A DNA stretch of 64,000 nt from Pantoea sp. 18069 (GCF_902706035.1 NZ_CACSJA010000004.1:1-64000); one strand, 5' to 3'. Shown: positions 1 through 10,078, counted from the stretch's first letter. The notes: generated by a model not told the origin, from the sequence alone. Translations and numbers: made by a program.

Positions 1-273
1 AGCTCAAGCATTGGAAGCGAGGCGGGACCATCTACCGGGAACTCAAGGCGCGGGGGGCGACGCATGACGTTGCAAAGCAAGTGGCGGTCAACGGCCGTCG
101 CTGGTGGCGCAACAGCAATGGGGTCATAAAGATCGTGCTGACGATTGCGTACTTTGACCGGCTGGGAGTGCCAAGATTGTCTTGACCTCAAGCTCTCGAA
201 CCGCCCGGTGCGGATCCGCATGCCGGGTGGTGTGGCAGGGGTGCCTCCAAGAATGGAGGCCCCCTATGCCGAT
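1..273 (+). mobile_element. Group II intron, 3' end (maturase C-terminus plus domains V and VI)
   Basis: The left edge of the window lies inside a group II intron. After the maturase stop comes a domain V-like hairpin at about 198-233, in which ACC pairs with GGT and CCCGG with CCGGG. A domain VI hairpin follows at 234-270, where GGCA/TGCC and GGGG/CCCC frame a GCCTCC/GGAGGC stem. A266 is bulged in that stem, seven bases before the predicted 3' splice site after AT at 272-273, which is where a branch-point adenosine belongs. The intron is in the same orientation as the permease gene it interrupts, so splicing could restore the mRNA. The 5' part is outside the window. Confidence 0.9.
3..185 (+). 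CDS. Group II intron reverse transcriptase/maturase, C-terminal fragment
   Basis: This is the last 60 codons of an intron-encoded protein; the start is off the window. The visible part matches the maturase-specific C-terminal domain: a basic stretch (KHWKRGG, YRELKARG), the RRWWRNSNG block, and the closing YFDRLGVPRLS. In the family this domain assists splicing of the host intron and, with the reverse transcriptase, retrohoming. No HNH endonuclease motif is seen after it, and the protein ends immediately before domain V. Whether the reverse transcriptase domain upstream is intact cannot be judged. Confidence 0.88.
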   Translation, partial: LKHWKRGGTIYRELKARGATHDVAKQVAVNGRRWWRNSNGVIKIVLTIAYFDRLGVPRLS

Positions 274-1196
274 TGGCGCTCTGGAGCCTGTCGGTGGGCG
301 TGAGCGATGTGTCGTGGAATACGCTGTGGTCCTCGCAGGAAGACGACATGGTCGCCCAGGTGCTGCTCTACAGCCGCGTGCCGCGCACGCTGGCGCTGAT
401 TCTCGCGGGTTCGTCCATGGCCGTCGCCGGGTTGTTGATGCAGATGCTTGCGCGCAACCATTTCGTCGAGCCGTCGACCGTAGGTACGGTCGAGTCCGCC
501 AGCCTGGGCATGCTGATGATGGCGCTGTGGGCGCCCGACTGGTCGGTCTGGGCCAAGATGGGCGTCTCGGCGCTGATGGCGCTGGCCGGCACGGCGCTGT
601 TCCTGGCCGTGCTGTCGCGCGTGAAGCTGCGTTCGGCCTGGATCGTGCCGCTGGTCGGCCTGGTGCTGGCCGGCGTGATCGATGCCGGGGCGATGTTCTT
701 CGCCTACCAGCACGACCTGATCCAGTCGCTGCGGGCCTGGTCCAACGGCGATTTCTCGGTGGTCGTCGACGGCCGCTACGAAATGCTCTGGCTGTCGCTG
801 GGCGTGACGCTGCTGGCCTGTCTGGCGGCCGACCGCTTCACCGTCGCCGGCCTGGGCGAGTCCTTTGCCACCAACCTCGGGCTCAATTACAAGCGCCTGG
901 TCTGGCAGGGCCTGGTGGTGGTCGCCATCGTCACGGCCTGCGTGGTCGTGACCGTGGGCAGCATTCCATTCGTCGGGCTGATCGTGCCCAATGTCGTGCG
1001 CCTGATCCTCGGCGACAACGTGCGCCGCAGCGTGCTGTGGGTGGCCGTCGCGGGCGCGGGCCTCACGCTGCTGTGCGATCTGGTGGGACGGCTGGTGATT
1101 GCGCCCTATGAAATTCCCGTGGGCACGGTGATGGGCGTGGTGGGCAGTGCGCTGTTCCTGGTGCTGATCGTACGCCGGCGGCAGCGGGTGGGGTGA
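274..1196 (+). CDS. Iron(III)-siderophore ABC transporter permease 1, 3' exon of an intron-split gene
   Basis: Inner-membrane permease of the FecCD family (VctD/CeuB type), half of the channel of a ferric-siderophore importer. It is almost entirely hydrophobic helices, with the typical VPRTLALILAGSSMAVAG segment near the front and the conserved SIPFVGLIVPNVVR and EIPVGTVMGVVGS segments near the end. About 307 residues are visible. The first 10-20 residues expected for the family are missing because the intron ends at 273, and the reading frame runs straight into the splice site. A TTG at 273-275 could act as a start but has no convincing Shine-Dalgarno. It is followed one base later by permease 2 and is part of a three-gene operon. 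Confidence 0.9.
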
Positions 1197-1197
1197 A

Positions 1198-2208
1198 ATG
1201 GAAAATACTTCGCAACTTGCTGCCCCCGCCGCCGGCGCGCAGCCCTGGGCCGGGCGCTGGCATAGGCCGCAGACGCGCCTGGGCCTGCTGGCGCTGCTGG
1301 CCGTGCTCGCCTGCCTGGCCTTCATGACCGTGGGCGTGCAGACCGACTGGGCGTTCGTGATCGAGCATCGCGGCGTCAAGCTGCTGACGATGCTGGTCGT
1401 GGCCGGCGCGATCGGCATTTCCACGGTGGTCTTCCAGACCATCACCCACAACACCATTCTCACGCCGTCGGTGATGGGGCTGGACGCGCTGTACCTGTTC
1501 CTGCAGGCGGTGCTGGTGCTGCTGCTGGGCGCGTCCGGCGTGGTCGCCTGGGGCGTGCTGCCCAAGTACCTGCTGGAAATCGTGCTGATGGTGTTCTTCA
1601 GCGTGCTGCTGATGCGCTGGCTGTTCACCGGCCAGGCCAGCAGCCTGCACCTGATGCTGCTGGTCGGCATGGTTGGCGGCATCTTCTTTCGCAGCCTGAC
1701 CGGTTTTGCGATGCGCATGATAGACCCCAACGAGTTCGCGTCGCTGCAGGACCGGATGTTTGCCAACTTCAACTCCATCCAGCTGCAGTTGCTGTGGCCG
1801 TCGCTGCTCTTGATGGCGCTGGGCGCGGGCTGGATCTGGCGCCAGCGCCATGTGCTCGACGTGCTGGCGCTGGGGCGCGACGTCGCCGTGAACCTGGGCG
1901 TGGCCTACCAGCGCCAGGTGCTGCAACTGCTGGTCGTGATGGCCTGCCTGGTCGCGGTCTCGACGGCGCTCGTGGGCCCGGTGACTTTCTTCGGCCTGCT
2001 GGTGAGCAACATGGCCTACCAGTGGATGGGCACGCGCCGCCACAACTGGGTGCTGCCCGCGGCCGTGCTCTGGGGCTGCGTGCTGCTGCTGGGCGGCCAG
2101 GTGATTCTCGAGCAGGTGTTCGCGTTCAATACCGCGCTGTCCATCGTCGTCGAGTTCCTCGGCGGCCTGGTGTTTATTTATTTGTTGATGCGCAAGGGCA
2201 AGACATGA
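1198..2208 (+). CDS. Iron(III)-siderophore ABC transporter permease 2
   Basis: Second FecCD-family permease, 336 residues, of the VctG/CeuC type. The N-terminus carries a short polar Ala/Pro-rich cytoplasmic leader before the first membrane helix at about residue 28, followed by eight or more hydrophobic segments. The family motifs TPSVMGLDALY and VGPVTFFGLLVSNMAYQ are present; the latter lies in the loop that contacts the ATPase. The start ATG lies one base after the permease 1 stop, and the stop overlaps the ATPase start by four bases, so the three genes are probably translationally coupled. It should form a heterodimer with permease 1 to pass ferric siderophore from a periplasmic binding protein that is not in the window. 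Confidence 0.92.
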   Translation: MENTSQLAAPAAGAQPWAGRWHRPQTRLGLLALLAVLACLAFMTVGVQTDWAFVIEHRGVKLLTMLVVAGAIGISTVVFQTITHNTILTPSVMGLDALYLFLQAVLVLLLGASGVVAWGVLPKYLLEIVLMVFFSVLLMRWLFTGQASSLHLMLLVGMVGGIFFRSLTGFAMRMIDPNEFASLQDRMFANFNSIQLQLLWPSLLLMALGAGWIWRQRHVLDVLALGRDVAVNLGVAYQRQVLQLLVVMACLVAVSTALVGPVTFFGLLVSNMAYQWMGTRRHNWVLPAAVLWGCVLLLGGQVILEQVFAFNTALSIVVEFLGGLVFIYLLMRKGKT

Positions 2209-2963
2209 TTGACGCACGCGATGTGGTCAAGCGCCACGGCAGCACCACGGTGCTGAACGCGGTTTCGCTGCAGATTCCGACCCGGAAATTCACGGCCATC
2301 ATCGGCCCCAACGGCGCGGGCAAGTCCACGCTGCTGTCGCTGGTCAGCCGGCTGATGCCCATGAGCAGCGGCGCCGTGAGCGTCGATGGCCTCGATGTCG
2401 CGACCACCGCCAGCGATGCGCTGTCGCGCGTGCTCGCCATCCTGCGCCAGGACAACCAGTCGGCGCTGCGCCTCACGGTGCGCGATCTCGTGGGCTTCGG
2501 GCGCTTTCCGCACAGCAAGGGCCGGCTCACACCCGACGACCTGCGCCATGTCGAGGACGCGCTCGACTACCTGCAACTGCAGCCCCTGGCCGAGCGCTTT
2601 CTCGACGAGCTGTCGGGCGGCCAGCGCCAGCGCGCCTATATCGCCATGGTGCTGTGCCAGGACACGCCCTACATGCTGCTTGACGAGCCGCTCAACAACC
2701 TCGACATGGCGCACGCCGTGGCGATGATGAAGCTGCTGCGCCGCGCCGTGGACGAACGCGGCAAGACCGTGGTGGTGGTGCTGCACGACATCAACTTCGC
2801 GGCCTGCTACGCCGACCACATCATCGCCATGAAGGACGGCGCCGTGGCCCATGAGGGCTCACCGCAGCAGGTGGTGCAGGACCAGGTGCTGTCCGAGCTG
2901 TATGGCATCGACGTCACGGTGCATGAGGTCAAAGGGCAGCGCCTCTGCCACTACTTCACTTGA
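2205..2963 (+). CDS. Iron(III)-siderophore ABC transporter ATP-binding protein
   Basis: Cytoplasmic ATPase of the siderophore importer, 252 residues. Walker A GPNGAGKST lies at about 34-42, the Q-loop glutamine at 82, the signature LSGGQ at 136-140, Walker B YMLLDEP at 156-162 and the H-loop His at 194. The ATG overlaps the stop of permease 2 (ATGA), which fixes the start; the longer open frame upstream is only read-through of permease sequence. It is closest in character to the FepC/VctC/CeuD group. No binding-protein or receptor gene follows: the next sequence is an intergenic repeat and the convergent queA gene. Confidence 0.95.
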   Translation: MIDARDVVKRHGSTTVLNAVSLQIPTRKFTAIIGPNGAGKSTLLSLVSRLMPMSSGAVSVDGLDVATTASDALSRVLAILRQDNQSALRLTVRDLVGFGRFPHSKGRLTPDDLRHVEDALDYLQLQPLAERFLDELSGGQRQRAYIAMVLCQDTPYMLLDEPLNNLDMAHAVAMMKLLRRAVDERGKTVVVVLHDINFAACYADHIIAMKDGAVAHEGSPQQVVQDQVLSELYGIDVTVHEVKGQRLCHYFT

Positions 2964-3038
2964 GGCCGTACATCCTTCGACGCGGCCGGCTCAGGAGGAG
3001 GGGTCGCCCGTATGACCTTAATGAAGTTGCATAGATCA

Positions 3039-3168
3039 TGAAACTGGCGTGACCCAGCAAGGGGGCAGCGAGGAAGGGCCGCCCCGCACCGAGGCTGCCG
3101 TGCCTAGCCGGCCGCCCCCCTCCACCGAAGGTTGAGAGGGGGAAGCGACGTAAGTCGCTCAGGGGGTG
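3039..3168 (-). repeat. Dispersed intergenic repeat, copy 1
   Basis: Read on the minus strand it begins CCCCCTGAGC two bases after the queA TAA. It continues with a short hairpin (GCGACTTACGTCGC), CTTCCCCCTCTCAACC, TTCGGTGGAGGGGG, and then a GC-rich part related to CGGGGCGGCCCTT. The far end shares TGAAACTGGCGTG with copy 3. Similar copies lie at 9015-9050, 11347-11441 and 30125-30242. This copy is the most diverged in its middle. Confidence 0.85.
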
Positions 3169-3169
3169 C

Positions 3170-4273
3170 TTACTTTTTTCTTTCCAAAAGCATCGAATCC
3201 CCATAGCTGAAGAACCGGTAGTGGTGGGCAATGGCCTGCTGGTACAGCGACATGACCTGGTCGTAGCCGGCCAGCGCGCTGACCAGCATCATCAGCGTGC
3301 TCTTGGGCAGGTGGAAATTGGTGACCAGCATGTCGACCACTTCGAAGTTGAAGCCCGGCGTGATGAAGATATTGGTGTCGCCCTGGATGCGCCCGCTCTT
3401 GGCCCAGGACTCGAGCGTGCGCACCGTGGTCGTGCCTACCGCGATCACCCGCCCGCCGCGCTGGCGGCAGCGCTCTAGCGCGGCCAATGTGGGCAGCGGA
3501 ATGTCATACCACTCGCTGTGCATCTGGTGCTCGGCAAGGTTCTCGGTCTTGACCGGCTGGAAGGTGCCCGCGCCCACATGCAGCGTGACGCTTGCGCGCT
3601 CCACGCCGCGTTCGGCCAGGCGTGCGAGCACGGCTTCGTCGAAGTGCAGCGCGGCCGTGGGCGCGGCCACGGCGCCGGGCTTGTCGGCGAACACGGTCTG
3701 GTAGCGCTGGCTGTCTTCGGCCGCGTCGGGGTCGTTGCCTTCGGACTGCTGGCGCTCGATGTAGGGCGGCAGCGGCAGGTGGCCGTGGCGCTCCATGAGT
3801 TCGTAAGGCGTCTCGCCCGCCGGGCCCTGCAGCTCGAAGCGGAACAGCGGGCCGTTCTCGTCGGGCCAGCGGCCCAGCAGGAGAGCGTCGAAGCCGCCGC
3901 TGTGGCGGCCATCGCCGCGCAGGCCGCCGCACATGTGGATGCGCGCGCCGGGCAGGGGCTTCTTGCTGACGCGCATGTGCGCCACGACCTGGCCGCCTTC
4001 GAGCACGCGCTCGATCAGCAGTTCGAGCTTGCCGCCGCTGGCTTTCTCGCCGAACAGCCGCGCCTTGAGCACGCGCGTGTCGTTGAACACCAGCAGATCG
4101 CCGGCATTGAGCAGTTCGGGCAGTTCGCGGAAGATGCGGTGCACCGAGGGGGCGGCGCGGCCGTCGAGCAGGCGCGAGGCGCTGCGTTCGGGCGTGGGAT
4201 GCTGGGCAATCAGGGGTTCGGGAAGCGCGAAGTCGAAGTCGCTGAGCGTGAAGGCGCGAGGGCTGGAAGACAT
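3170..4273 (-). CDS. queA: S-adenosylmethionine:tRNA ribosyltransferase-isomerase (QueA)
   Basis: QueA transfers and isomerises the ribose of S-adenosylmethionine onto 7-aminomethyl-7-deazaguanine in tRNA, giving epoxyqueuosine at the wobble position. The 367-residue product carries the family blocks [17 protein letters not shown] at the start, [13 protein letters not shown], the [11 protein letters not shown] segment, HSEWYDIP and [12 protein letters not shown] start at the ATG at 4273 because the protein then begins just before the conserved LSDFDF block; the open frame extends 59 codons further upstream without family resemblance. The usual length is about 345-350. The gene converges on the siderophore operon and ends against intergenic repeat copy 1. 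Confidence 0.96.
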   Translation of the reverse strand: MSSSPRAFTLSDFDFALPEPLIAQHPTPERSASRLLDGRAAPSVHRIFRELPELLNAGDLLVFNDTRVLKARLFGEKASGGKLELLIERVLEGGQVVAHMRVSKKPLPGARIHMCGGLRGDGRHSGGFDALLLGRWPDENGPLFRFELQGPAGETPYELMERHGHLPLPPYIERQQSEGNDPDAAEDSQRYQTVFADKPGAVAAPTAALHFDEAVLARLAERGVERASVTLHVGAGTFQPVKTENLAEHQMHSEWYDIPLPTLAALERCRQRGGRVIAVGTTTVRTLESWAKSGRIQGDTNIFITPGFNFEVVDMLVTNFHLPKSTLMMLVSALAGYDQVMSLYQQAIAHHYRFFSYGDSMLLERKK

Positions 4274-4407
4274 GCAGTTCTTGAGGGCCGGACAGGGCCC
4301 GTTCCAAGGGTCAAAAAAGGAGCCGGAATTGTCGCAAAGAAACGATATGGCCGCAGCCCCTGTTGTCTTTGCGCGCGCCGGGCGACGGGCGCTCGGCGGC
4401 TGCAGGT

Positions 4408-5673
4408 TCAGGCGGCAGCCGCTGCCTCGCTGGGCGCGTGCCCGCGCCACAGCGATTCGAGGTCGTCAAACGGCCAGTCGTCGGGATTCTCGTGCATGGC
4501 GATGCGCTCATCGCAGGTGAGGGCGGCGAGGTCGACGATGTAGGGCGTGAGGCGCTGCTGCGTCCTGATCGCGTAGAACACCTTGATGCGCGGGGCGAGC
4601 AGCGAAATCTCCGAAGGCTCGATCACCACGGCGAGCAGCTCCGAATGCAGTCGTACCAGCGAGCCCACGGGGTAGATGCCCACGGTCTGCACGAACGCTT
4701 CGAACAGCTTGTGGTCCAGATGGGTACGGCTCCACTGCGCCATGCGGCGGATCGCTTCGGCCGGCGGCCAGCCGCGCTTGTAGGGGCGGTTGGAGGTCAC
4801 GGCGTCGTAGACGTCGCAGATCGCCGTCATGCGCGCCAGCAGCGGAATGCTCTCGCCCGCGAGCTGGTGCGGGTAGCCCGTGCCGTCGATCTTTTCGTGG
4901 TGGTAGAGGCAGGCGTCGCGCACCGCCGGGTCGATGTCCATCGACTGCAGCATCTGCCAGCCCTTGGCCGAATGGGTGCGCATGATGGCGAACTCGTAGT
5001 CGTCCAGGGGGCCGGGCTTGTTCAGGATCTCGGGGCAGATGCTGGCCTTGCCCAGGTCGTGCAGCAGCCCGGCGAGCGCGGCCTTGCGCACGCTGTGGTC
5101 GTCCAGGCCCAGGCGCCGGGCCAGCGCCGCCATCAGCGCGCAGACCGCGAGGCAGTGCAGGTAGGTGTACTGGTCGGCTTCCTTGAGGCGTACCAGGCTG
5201 GTCAGCGCGCTGGGGTTGCGTTCTATCGAATCGGTGATGTCCTCGACCAGGCGGTAGACCGGGTGGATGTCCAGGCCCTGGGCATTGCGGGCCTGGGTGA
5301 ACAGCTGGCTGATCGCCGGGTGCGCGCGCTGGCACAGGCTTGCGGCGCGCTGCAGTTCCTCGTCCATGCTGCTGCGGCTCGTGCCGTGGGCCGAGCGCGG
5401 GCGCTCCGGCCGGGCCGAGCGCGCGTTGGGCGGGTCGATGAAGGTCGCGGTGTCGGGGTCGTATACCAGGCAGTCCACACCGGCGGGCACATCGAGGCCC
5501 TTGAGCACATCGATCCACACTTCCTGGATGGTGCCGTTGCGCAGCTTGGCCAGTTCCTCCGACGACTTGATCAGAAAACGGCTGCGCCAGAACGGGTGCG
5601 CGAGCCATGACCCGCAGAATTCGTGCAGATACATGCCCTGCGAGAGGTGCTGGACATTGAGGCGCTTGAGCAT
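4408..5673 (-). CDS. HD-GYP domain phosphodiesterase (c-di-GMP turnover)
   Basis: 421 residues. The N-terminal ~120 residues resemble the DUF3391 region that often precedes HD-GYP domains. The catalytic domain spans about 165-340: H173, the metal-binding H205-D206 in LLHDLGK, H234, the H258-H259 pair and the diagnostic [11 protein letters not shown] at 258-268. In the family this hydrolyses cyclic di-GMP to pGpG or GMP, lowering the second messenger and favouring motility. All key residues are present, so the enzyme is expected to be active. It has no receiver domain or membrane segment, so it is probably cytosolic. The start is the first ATG of the frame and gives the expected [10 protein letters not shown] opening. 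Confidence 0.92.
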   Translation of the reverse strand: MLKRLNVQHLSQGMYLHEFCGSWLAHPFWRSRFLIKSSEELAKLRNGTIQEVWIDVLKGLDVPAGVDCLVYDPDTATFIDPPNARSARPERPRSAHGTSRSSMDEELQRAASLCQRAHPAISQLFTQARNAQGLDIHPVYRLVEDITDSIERNPSALTSLVRLKEADQYTYLHCLAVCALMAALARRLGLDDHSVRKAALAGLLHDLGKASICPEILNKPGPLDDYEFAIMRTHSAKGWQMLQSMDIDPAVRDACLYHHEKIDGTGYPHQLAGESIPLLARMTAICDVYDAVTSNRPYKRGWPPAEAIRRMAQWSRTHLDHKLFEAFVQTVGIYPVGSLVRLHSELLAVVIEPSEISLLAPRIKVFYAIRTQQRLTPYIVDLAALTCDERIAMHENPDDWPFDDLESLWRGHAPSEAAAAA

Positions 5674-5763
5674 GGGAGCGGGGCGTGAAAGGTAACCTGA
5701 CGAAATGTGGACCGGCGCATGGTAGCCTTTTTACTCAGACTGTCGTGCCGTTCGCGGTGCGCG

Positions 5764-5777
5764 GCTTGCGCGCAAGC
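5764..5777. repeat. Perfect 14-bp palindrome upstream of recG
   Basis: GCTTGCGCGCAAGC is a perfect inverted repeat between the divergent HD-GYP and recG genes. It may be an operator or simply a GC-rich coincidence. Nothing else supports a role. Confidence 0.3.
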
Positions 5778-5824
5778 GTTCCCCTATTGTGCCTTTTCCA
5801 TTTGACCGAGATTGCCTGCCGTTC

Positions 5825-7945
5825 ATGCCTGTCCCGTCTTCCGCTCCGTCCAAAGCCTCCGCCAGCAGCGCGCAAAAAGCCTTGCTCAAGCTGGGGCTGA
5901 CGCGTGACATCGACCTGGCGCTGCACCTGCCGCTGCGCTACGAGGATGAAACGCGGATCACGCCGCTGCGCAATGCACGCGACGGCGCCACGGTGCAGAT
6001 CGAGGCAACGGTGGTCTCCAGCGAAGTGCAGCTGCGCCCGCGGCGCCAGCTCGTGGTGCATGTCGAGGACGGCACGGGCAGCTGCGAGCTGCGCTTCTTC
6101 AGTTTCTACCCCTCGCACCTGAAAACCCTGGCCGTGGGCGCGCAGCTGCGCATACGCGGCGAGATCAAGGGCGGGTTCTGGGGGCGGCAGATGATGCACC
6201 CGGCGTTTCGCCTGGCCGGCGGCGAGCTGCCGGCCGCGCTGACGCCGGTCTACCCCACGGTCGCGGCGCTGCCGCAGGCCTATCTGCGCCGCGCCATCGC
6301 CAGCGCCCTGCAGCGCGCCGACCTGAGCGACACCTTGCCGCCGCACGCCGCGCCGCCCGTGCACCAGGCCTTTGGCCAAGGCGGGCTGCAGCCGCTGTTC
6401 AGCCTGCATGACGCGCTGCGGTTCCTGCACAACCCCACGCCCGACGTGGCGCTGGCCACGCTCGAAGACCACAGCCACCCGGCCTGGCAACGCCTCAAGG
6501 CCGAGGAATTGCTGGCCCAGCAGCTGTCGCAATACCAGTCCAAGCGCGAACGTGCGCGGCTGCGCGCGCCGGCGCTGGCCTTGCCCCAGGCTGCGCCCGG
6601 TGAAGTGTCGCTCGATGCCCAGTTCCTGGCCCAACTGCCGTTCGGCCTGACGCGCGCCCAGCAGCGCGTATGCGCCGAGATTGCGGCCGACATGGCGCGG
6701 CCCGTGCCCATGCACCGGCTGCTGCAGGGCGATGTCGGCTCGGGCAAGACCGTGGTCGCGGCGCTGTCGGCCGTGACCTGCATTGCCGCGGGCTGGCAGT
6801 GCGCGCTGATGGCGCCGACCGAAATCCTCGCCGAGCAGCATTTCGGCAAGCTGGTCGGCTGGCTGGAGAAAATCCTCGAGCCCCTGGGCAAGAAAGTCGC
6901 CTGGCTGTCGGGCGCGCAGAAGAAGAAGCAGCGCACGGCGATGCTCGAACTCGTGGCCAGCGGCGAAGCCGCGCTGGTCGTCGGCACCCATGCGGTGATC
7001 CAGGAACAGGTGCAGTTCCACAACCTCGCGCTCGCTGTCATCGACGAGCAGCACCGCTTCGGTGTCGCGCAGCGCCTGGCTCTGCGGCAAAAGCTCGCGC
7101 ACACCGGGCTGGAGCCGCACATGCTGATGATGAGCGCCACGCCCATTCCGCGCACGCTGGCCATGAGCTACTACGCCGATCTCGACGTCTCGACCATCGA
7201 CGAGCTGCCGCCGGGGCGCACGCCCATCGTCACCAAGCTGATTGCCGACAGCCGGCGCGACGAAGTCATCGCGCGCATCGCGGCGCAGGTGGCTTCGGGC
7301 CGGCAGGTGTACTGGGTCTGCCCGCTGATCGAGGAGAGCGAGGCGCTGGACCTGTCGAACGCCACCGCGACCCATGTCGACCTGAGCGAGGCGCTGCCCG
7401 GCGTGATGGTCGGCCTGCTGCATTCGCGCATGCCCACGGCCGAGAAGAAGGCGGTGATGGAGCTGTTCACCGCGGGCGTGATGGGCGTACTGGTCAGCAC
7501 CACCGTGATCGAAGTCGGCGTCGATGTGCCCAATGCCTCGCTGATGGTGATCGAGCATTCCGAGCGTTTCGGACTGAGCCAGCTGCACCAGCTGCGCGGG
7601 CGCGTGGGCCGCGGCGCGGCGGCTTCGGCCTGCGTGCTGCTGTATGCGGTCGGCGACAACGGGCGCCTGGGCGAGACCGCGAAGGAGCGCCTGCGGGCCA
7701 TGGCCGAGACCAATGACGGCTTCGAGATCGCGCGCCGCGACCTGGAAATTCGCGGTCCGGGCGAGTTCCTGGGCGCGCGGCAGTCGGGTGCGGCCATGCT
7801 GCGTTTTGCCGATCTGGCGACCGATATCGCCTTGCTGGAATGGGCGCGCGAGTGCGCGCCGCAGATGCTCGACCGCTTCCCGCAACTTGCTGAACGCCAT
7901 GTCGCGCGCTGGCTGGGTGGCAAAGCCGAGTATCTCAAGGCATGA
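5825..7945 (+). CDS. recG: ATP-dependent DNA helicase RecG
   Basis: RecG remodels stalled replication forks and Holliday junctions. The 706-residue product has the N-terminal wedge/OB region (about 55-135), Walker A GDVGSGKT at 302-309, the DExH box DEQH at 407-410, then the SATPIPRT, DELPPGRTP and VIEVGVDVPNA motifs. It ends with the QLHQLRGRVGRG helicase block and the TRG-like C-terminal region. I use the ATG at 5825, which gives the usual family length; a GTG at 5789 would add 12 residues with no family resemblance. It is followed by oxyR on the same strand, a linkage also known in other proteobacteria. Confidence 0.96.
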   Translation: MPVPSSAPSKASASSAQKALLKLGLTRDIDLALHLPLRYEDETRITPLRNARDGATVQIEATVVSSEVQLRPRRQLVVHVEDGTGSCELRFFSFYPSHLKTLAVGAQLRIRGEIKGGFWGRQMMHPAFRLAGGELPAALTPVYPTVAALPQAYLRRAIASALQRADLSDTLPPHAAPPVHQAFGQGGLQPLFSLHDALRFLHNPTPDVALATLEDHSHPAWQRLKAEELLAQQLSQYQSKRERARLRAPALALPQAAPGEVSLDAQFLAQLPFGLTRAQQRVCAEIAADMARPVPMHRLLQGDVGSGKTVVAALSAVTCIAAGWQCALMAPTEILAEQHFGKLVGWLEKILEPLGKKVAWLSGAQKKKQRTAMLELVASGEAALVVGTHAVIQEQVQFHNLALAVIDEQHRFGVAQRLALRQKLAHTGLEPHMLMMSATPIPRTLAMSYYADLDVSTIDELPPGRTPIVTKLIADSRRDEVIARIAAQVASGRQVYWVCPLIEESEALDLSNATATHVDLSEALPGVMVGLLHSRMPTAEKKAVMELFTAGVMGVLVSTTVIEVGVDVPNASLMVIEHSERFGLSQLHQLRGRVGRGAAASACVLLYAVGDNGRLGETAKERLRAMAETNDGFEIARRDLEIRGPGEFLGARQSGAAMLRFADLATDIALLEWARECAPQMLDRFPQLAERHVARWLGGKAEYLKA

Positions 7946-8045
7946 TATGTAACCGTTGAAATATCAGACTTCGCGACGTCGATATCGGCACTGATGCCAA
8001 AGTGCCGCGACAATAGGCGTTCCGCATGGCCCAGGACTACAATTC

Positions 8046-9011
8046 ATGACCCTCACTGAACTCAAGTACATCGTTGCGGTGGCCCGCGAGAAGCATTTTG
8101 GACACGCTGCGGAAGCATGCTACGTGTCGCAGCCTACGCTGTCGGTGGCCATCAAGAAACTCGAGGAAGAGCTTGATGTCAAGCTGTTCGAGCGCAGCGC
8201 AGGCGAGGTCTCGGTGACGCCCTTGGGCGAGGAAATCGTGCGCCAGGCGCAAAGCGTGCTGGAGCAGGCTGCGGCCATCAAGGAAATTGCCAAGCGTGGC
8301 AAGGACCCGCTGGCCGGCGCCCTGACACTGGGCGTGATCTACACCATCGGCCCTTATCTGCTGCCCGAACTGGTGCGCCACGCGATCCAGCGCACGCCGC
8401 AGATGCCGCTGATGCTGCAGGAAAACTTCACCGTCAAGCTGCTTGAAATGCTGCGCACCGGCGAAATCGACTGCGCCATCGTCGCCGAGCCCTTCCCCGA
8501 TACCGGCCTTGCGACCGCGCCGCTGTACGACGAGCCCTTCATGGCCGCCGTGCCGAGCAACCACCCGCTGGCCCAGCAGGAGTCGGTGTCGACCATCGAA
8601 CTCAAGAACGAAACCATGCTGCTGCTCGGTTCGGGCCACTGCTTTCGCGACCATGTGCTCGAAGTCTGCCCCGAGTTCGCGCGCTACGCGAGCAATGCCG
8701 AAGGCATACGCCGCACATTCGAAGGCTCGTCGCTTGAAACCATCAAGCACATGGTGGCCGCGGGCATGGGCGTGACGCTGGTGCCGCGCCTGTCGGTACC
8801 GCGCGACGCGCTCGAGAACCATGTGCGCCGCCGCAAGAACGACGAGCCGCATATCCGCTACCTGCCTATCCGCACCGAAGACGGCCTGGTCACGCCCAGC
8901 CGCCGCGTGGTGCTGGTCTGGCGCCGCAGCTTCACGCGCTACGAAGCGATTGCCGCGCTGCGCAATGCGGTCTACGCCTGCAATCTGCCGGGCGTCGAAC
9001 GGCTGTCTTAA
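8046..9011 (+). CDS. oxyR: Hydrogen-peroxide sensing LysR-type regulator OxyR
   Basis: The 321-residue product has a LysR N-terminal helix-turn-helix (about 1-60: [35 protein letters not shown]) and a substrate-binding-like domain. The redox pair sits at Cys199 (GSGHCFRDH) and Cys208 (EVCPEF), exactly the numbering of E. coli OxyR, so peroxide-driven disulfide switching should work. It activates catalase and alkyl-hydroperoxide reductase genes in relatives; none of these is in the window. It lies 100 bp after recG, with enough room for its own promoter. A short copy of the intergenic repeat follows within a few bases of the stop. Confidence 0.96.
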   Translation: MTLTELKYIVAVAREKHFGHAAEACYVSQPTLSVAIKKLEEELDVKLFERSAGEVSVTPLGEEIVRQAQSVLEQAAAIKEIAKRGKDPLAGALTLGVIYTIGPYLLPELVRHAIQRTPQMPLMLQENFTVKLLEMLRTGEIDCAIVAEPFPDTGLATAPLYDEPFMAAVPSNHPLAQQESVSTIELKNETMLLLGSGHCFRDHVLEVCPEFARYASNAEGIRRTFEGSSLETIKHMVAAGMGVTLVPRLSVPRDALENHVRRRKNDEPHIRYLPIRTEDGLVTPSRRVVLVWRRSFTRYEAIAALRNAVYACNLPGVERLS

Positions 9012-9014
9012 TAG

Positions 9015-9050
9015 AGCCCCCCTGAGCCGCTTCGCGGCTTGGGCCGCCCC
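9015..9050 (+). repeat. Dispersed intergenic repeat, short copy 4
   Basis: CCCCCTGAGC, the hairpin GCCGCTTCGCGGC and then GGGCCGCCCC: this is a trimmed version of the longer copies, with the central CTCTCAACC-TTCGGTGG part missing. It sits right after the oxyR TAA in the same orientation relative to the stop codon as the other three copies. Confidence 0.65.
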
Positions 9051-9138
9051 GGTATCCGGAGCGGAAAGTGCCTGGCTTTTCGTTCAGCCGGGTCTGCGCT
9101 ACATTGTGACCGGTACGCCTGTTTTCCCACCGGACCCC

Positions 9139-10041
9139 ATGTCACACGCTGCTTCCTCCTCCTCCACACCTCCGCCTGCCGCACCGCGCTCCAGGCTGTC
9201 GCTGTATCTCGACCTGATACGCTGGAACCGTCCCGCGGGCTGGCTGGTGCTGGTCTGGCCGACGCTCGCGGCGCTGTGGGTCGCGTCCGAAGGTTTCCCC
9301 GGCTGGCATCTGCTGCTGGTGTTCGTGCTGGGCACGGTGCTGATGCGCAGCGCCGGCTGCTGCGTCAACGACATCGCCGACCGTGATTTCGACAGGCATG
9401 TGAAGCGCACCACGCAGCGCCCCATCACTTCGGGCCTGGTCTCGGTCAAGGAGGCCATTGTGGTCGGCGTGGTGCTGGCGCTGGTCGCGCTGGGCCTGGT
9501 GCTGAGCACGCGCTGGGAAGCGGTCGCCTGGTCGGTGCCGGCGGTGCTGTTCACCATCCTCTACCCGTTCACCAAGCGCTTCTTCTCCATGCCCCAGGCC
9601 TTTCTGGGCATTGCGTTCAATTTCGGCATCGTCATCGCGTTTGCCGCCGTGCTCGGCACGGTCACCGCGACCGGCTGGACGCTGTGGCTTGCCAACATGT
9701 TCCTGGTGCTGGCCTACGACACCGAATATGCAATGGTCGACCGCGACGACGACCTGAAGATAGGCATGAAGACTTCTGCCATCACGCTGGGCCGCTGGGA
9801 TGTGAGCGGCGTCATGGTGTTCTTTGCGCTGTCCTGGCTGCTCACGCTCTGGGCGCTCGCGCCCTACGGCCTGGGCTGGCCGCTGGCGCTGGGCATGGCC
9901 GCGGCGCTCGCGCAGATCGTCTGGCATTTCACGCTGATCCGCGAGCGCACGCGCGCCGGCTGCTTCGTGGCCTTCAGCAAGAGCCACTGGATCGGCGCCA
10001 CGCTGTTCGCGGGCGTGGCGCTGGGGTTTGCGTTGCGTTGA
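9139..10041 (+). CDS. ubiA: 4-hydroxybenzoate polyprenyltransferase (UbiA)
   Basis: Integral membrane prenyltransferase that attaches the polyprenyl tail to 4-hydroxybenzoate in ubiquinone synthesis. The 300-residue protein begins with a polar Ser/Pro leader, then [17 protein letters not shown]. The first Asp-rich motif NDIADRDFD is at 77-85 and the second is in [17 protein letters not shown]; both bind magnesium-diphosphate in the family. Nine or so hydrophobic helices are visible. The start ATG at 9139 matches the family N-terminus; the longer frame upstream runs through oxyR sequence in another frame. The ATG is preceded by no clear Shine-Dalgarno. Confidence 0.95.
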   Translation: MSHAASSSSTPPPAAPRSRLSLYLDLIRWNRPAGWLVLVWPTLAALWVASEGFPGWHLLLVFVLGTVLMRSAGCCVNDIADRDFDRHVKRTTQRPITSGLVSVKEAIVVGVVLALVALGLVLSTRWEAVAWSVPAVLFTILYPFTKRFFSMPQAFLGIAFNFGIVIAFAAVLGTVTATGWTLWLANMFLVLAYDTEYAMVDRDDDLKIGMKTSAITLGRWDVSGVMVFFALSWLLTLWALAPYGLGWPLALGMAAALAQIVWHFTLIRERTRAGCFVAFSKSHWIGATLFAGVALGFALR

Positions 10042-10078
10042 AAGGCCTGCCGCACGTCGGCACTTGAAAGGACTCGCC

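Noticed and set aside
5735..7900. A 721-codon minus-strand frame opposite recG
   Set aside because: Codon-bias shadow: no conserved motifs, and the plus strand encodes an intact RecG.
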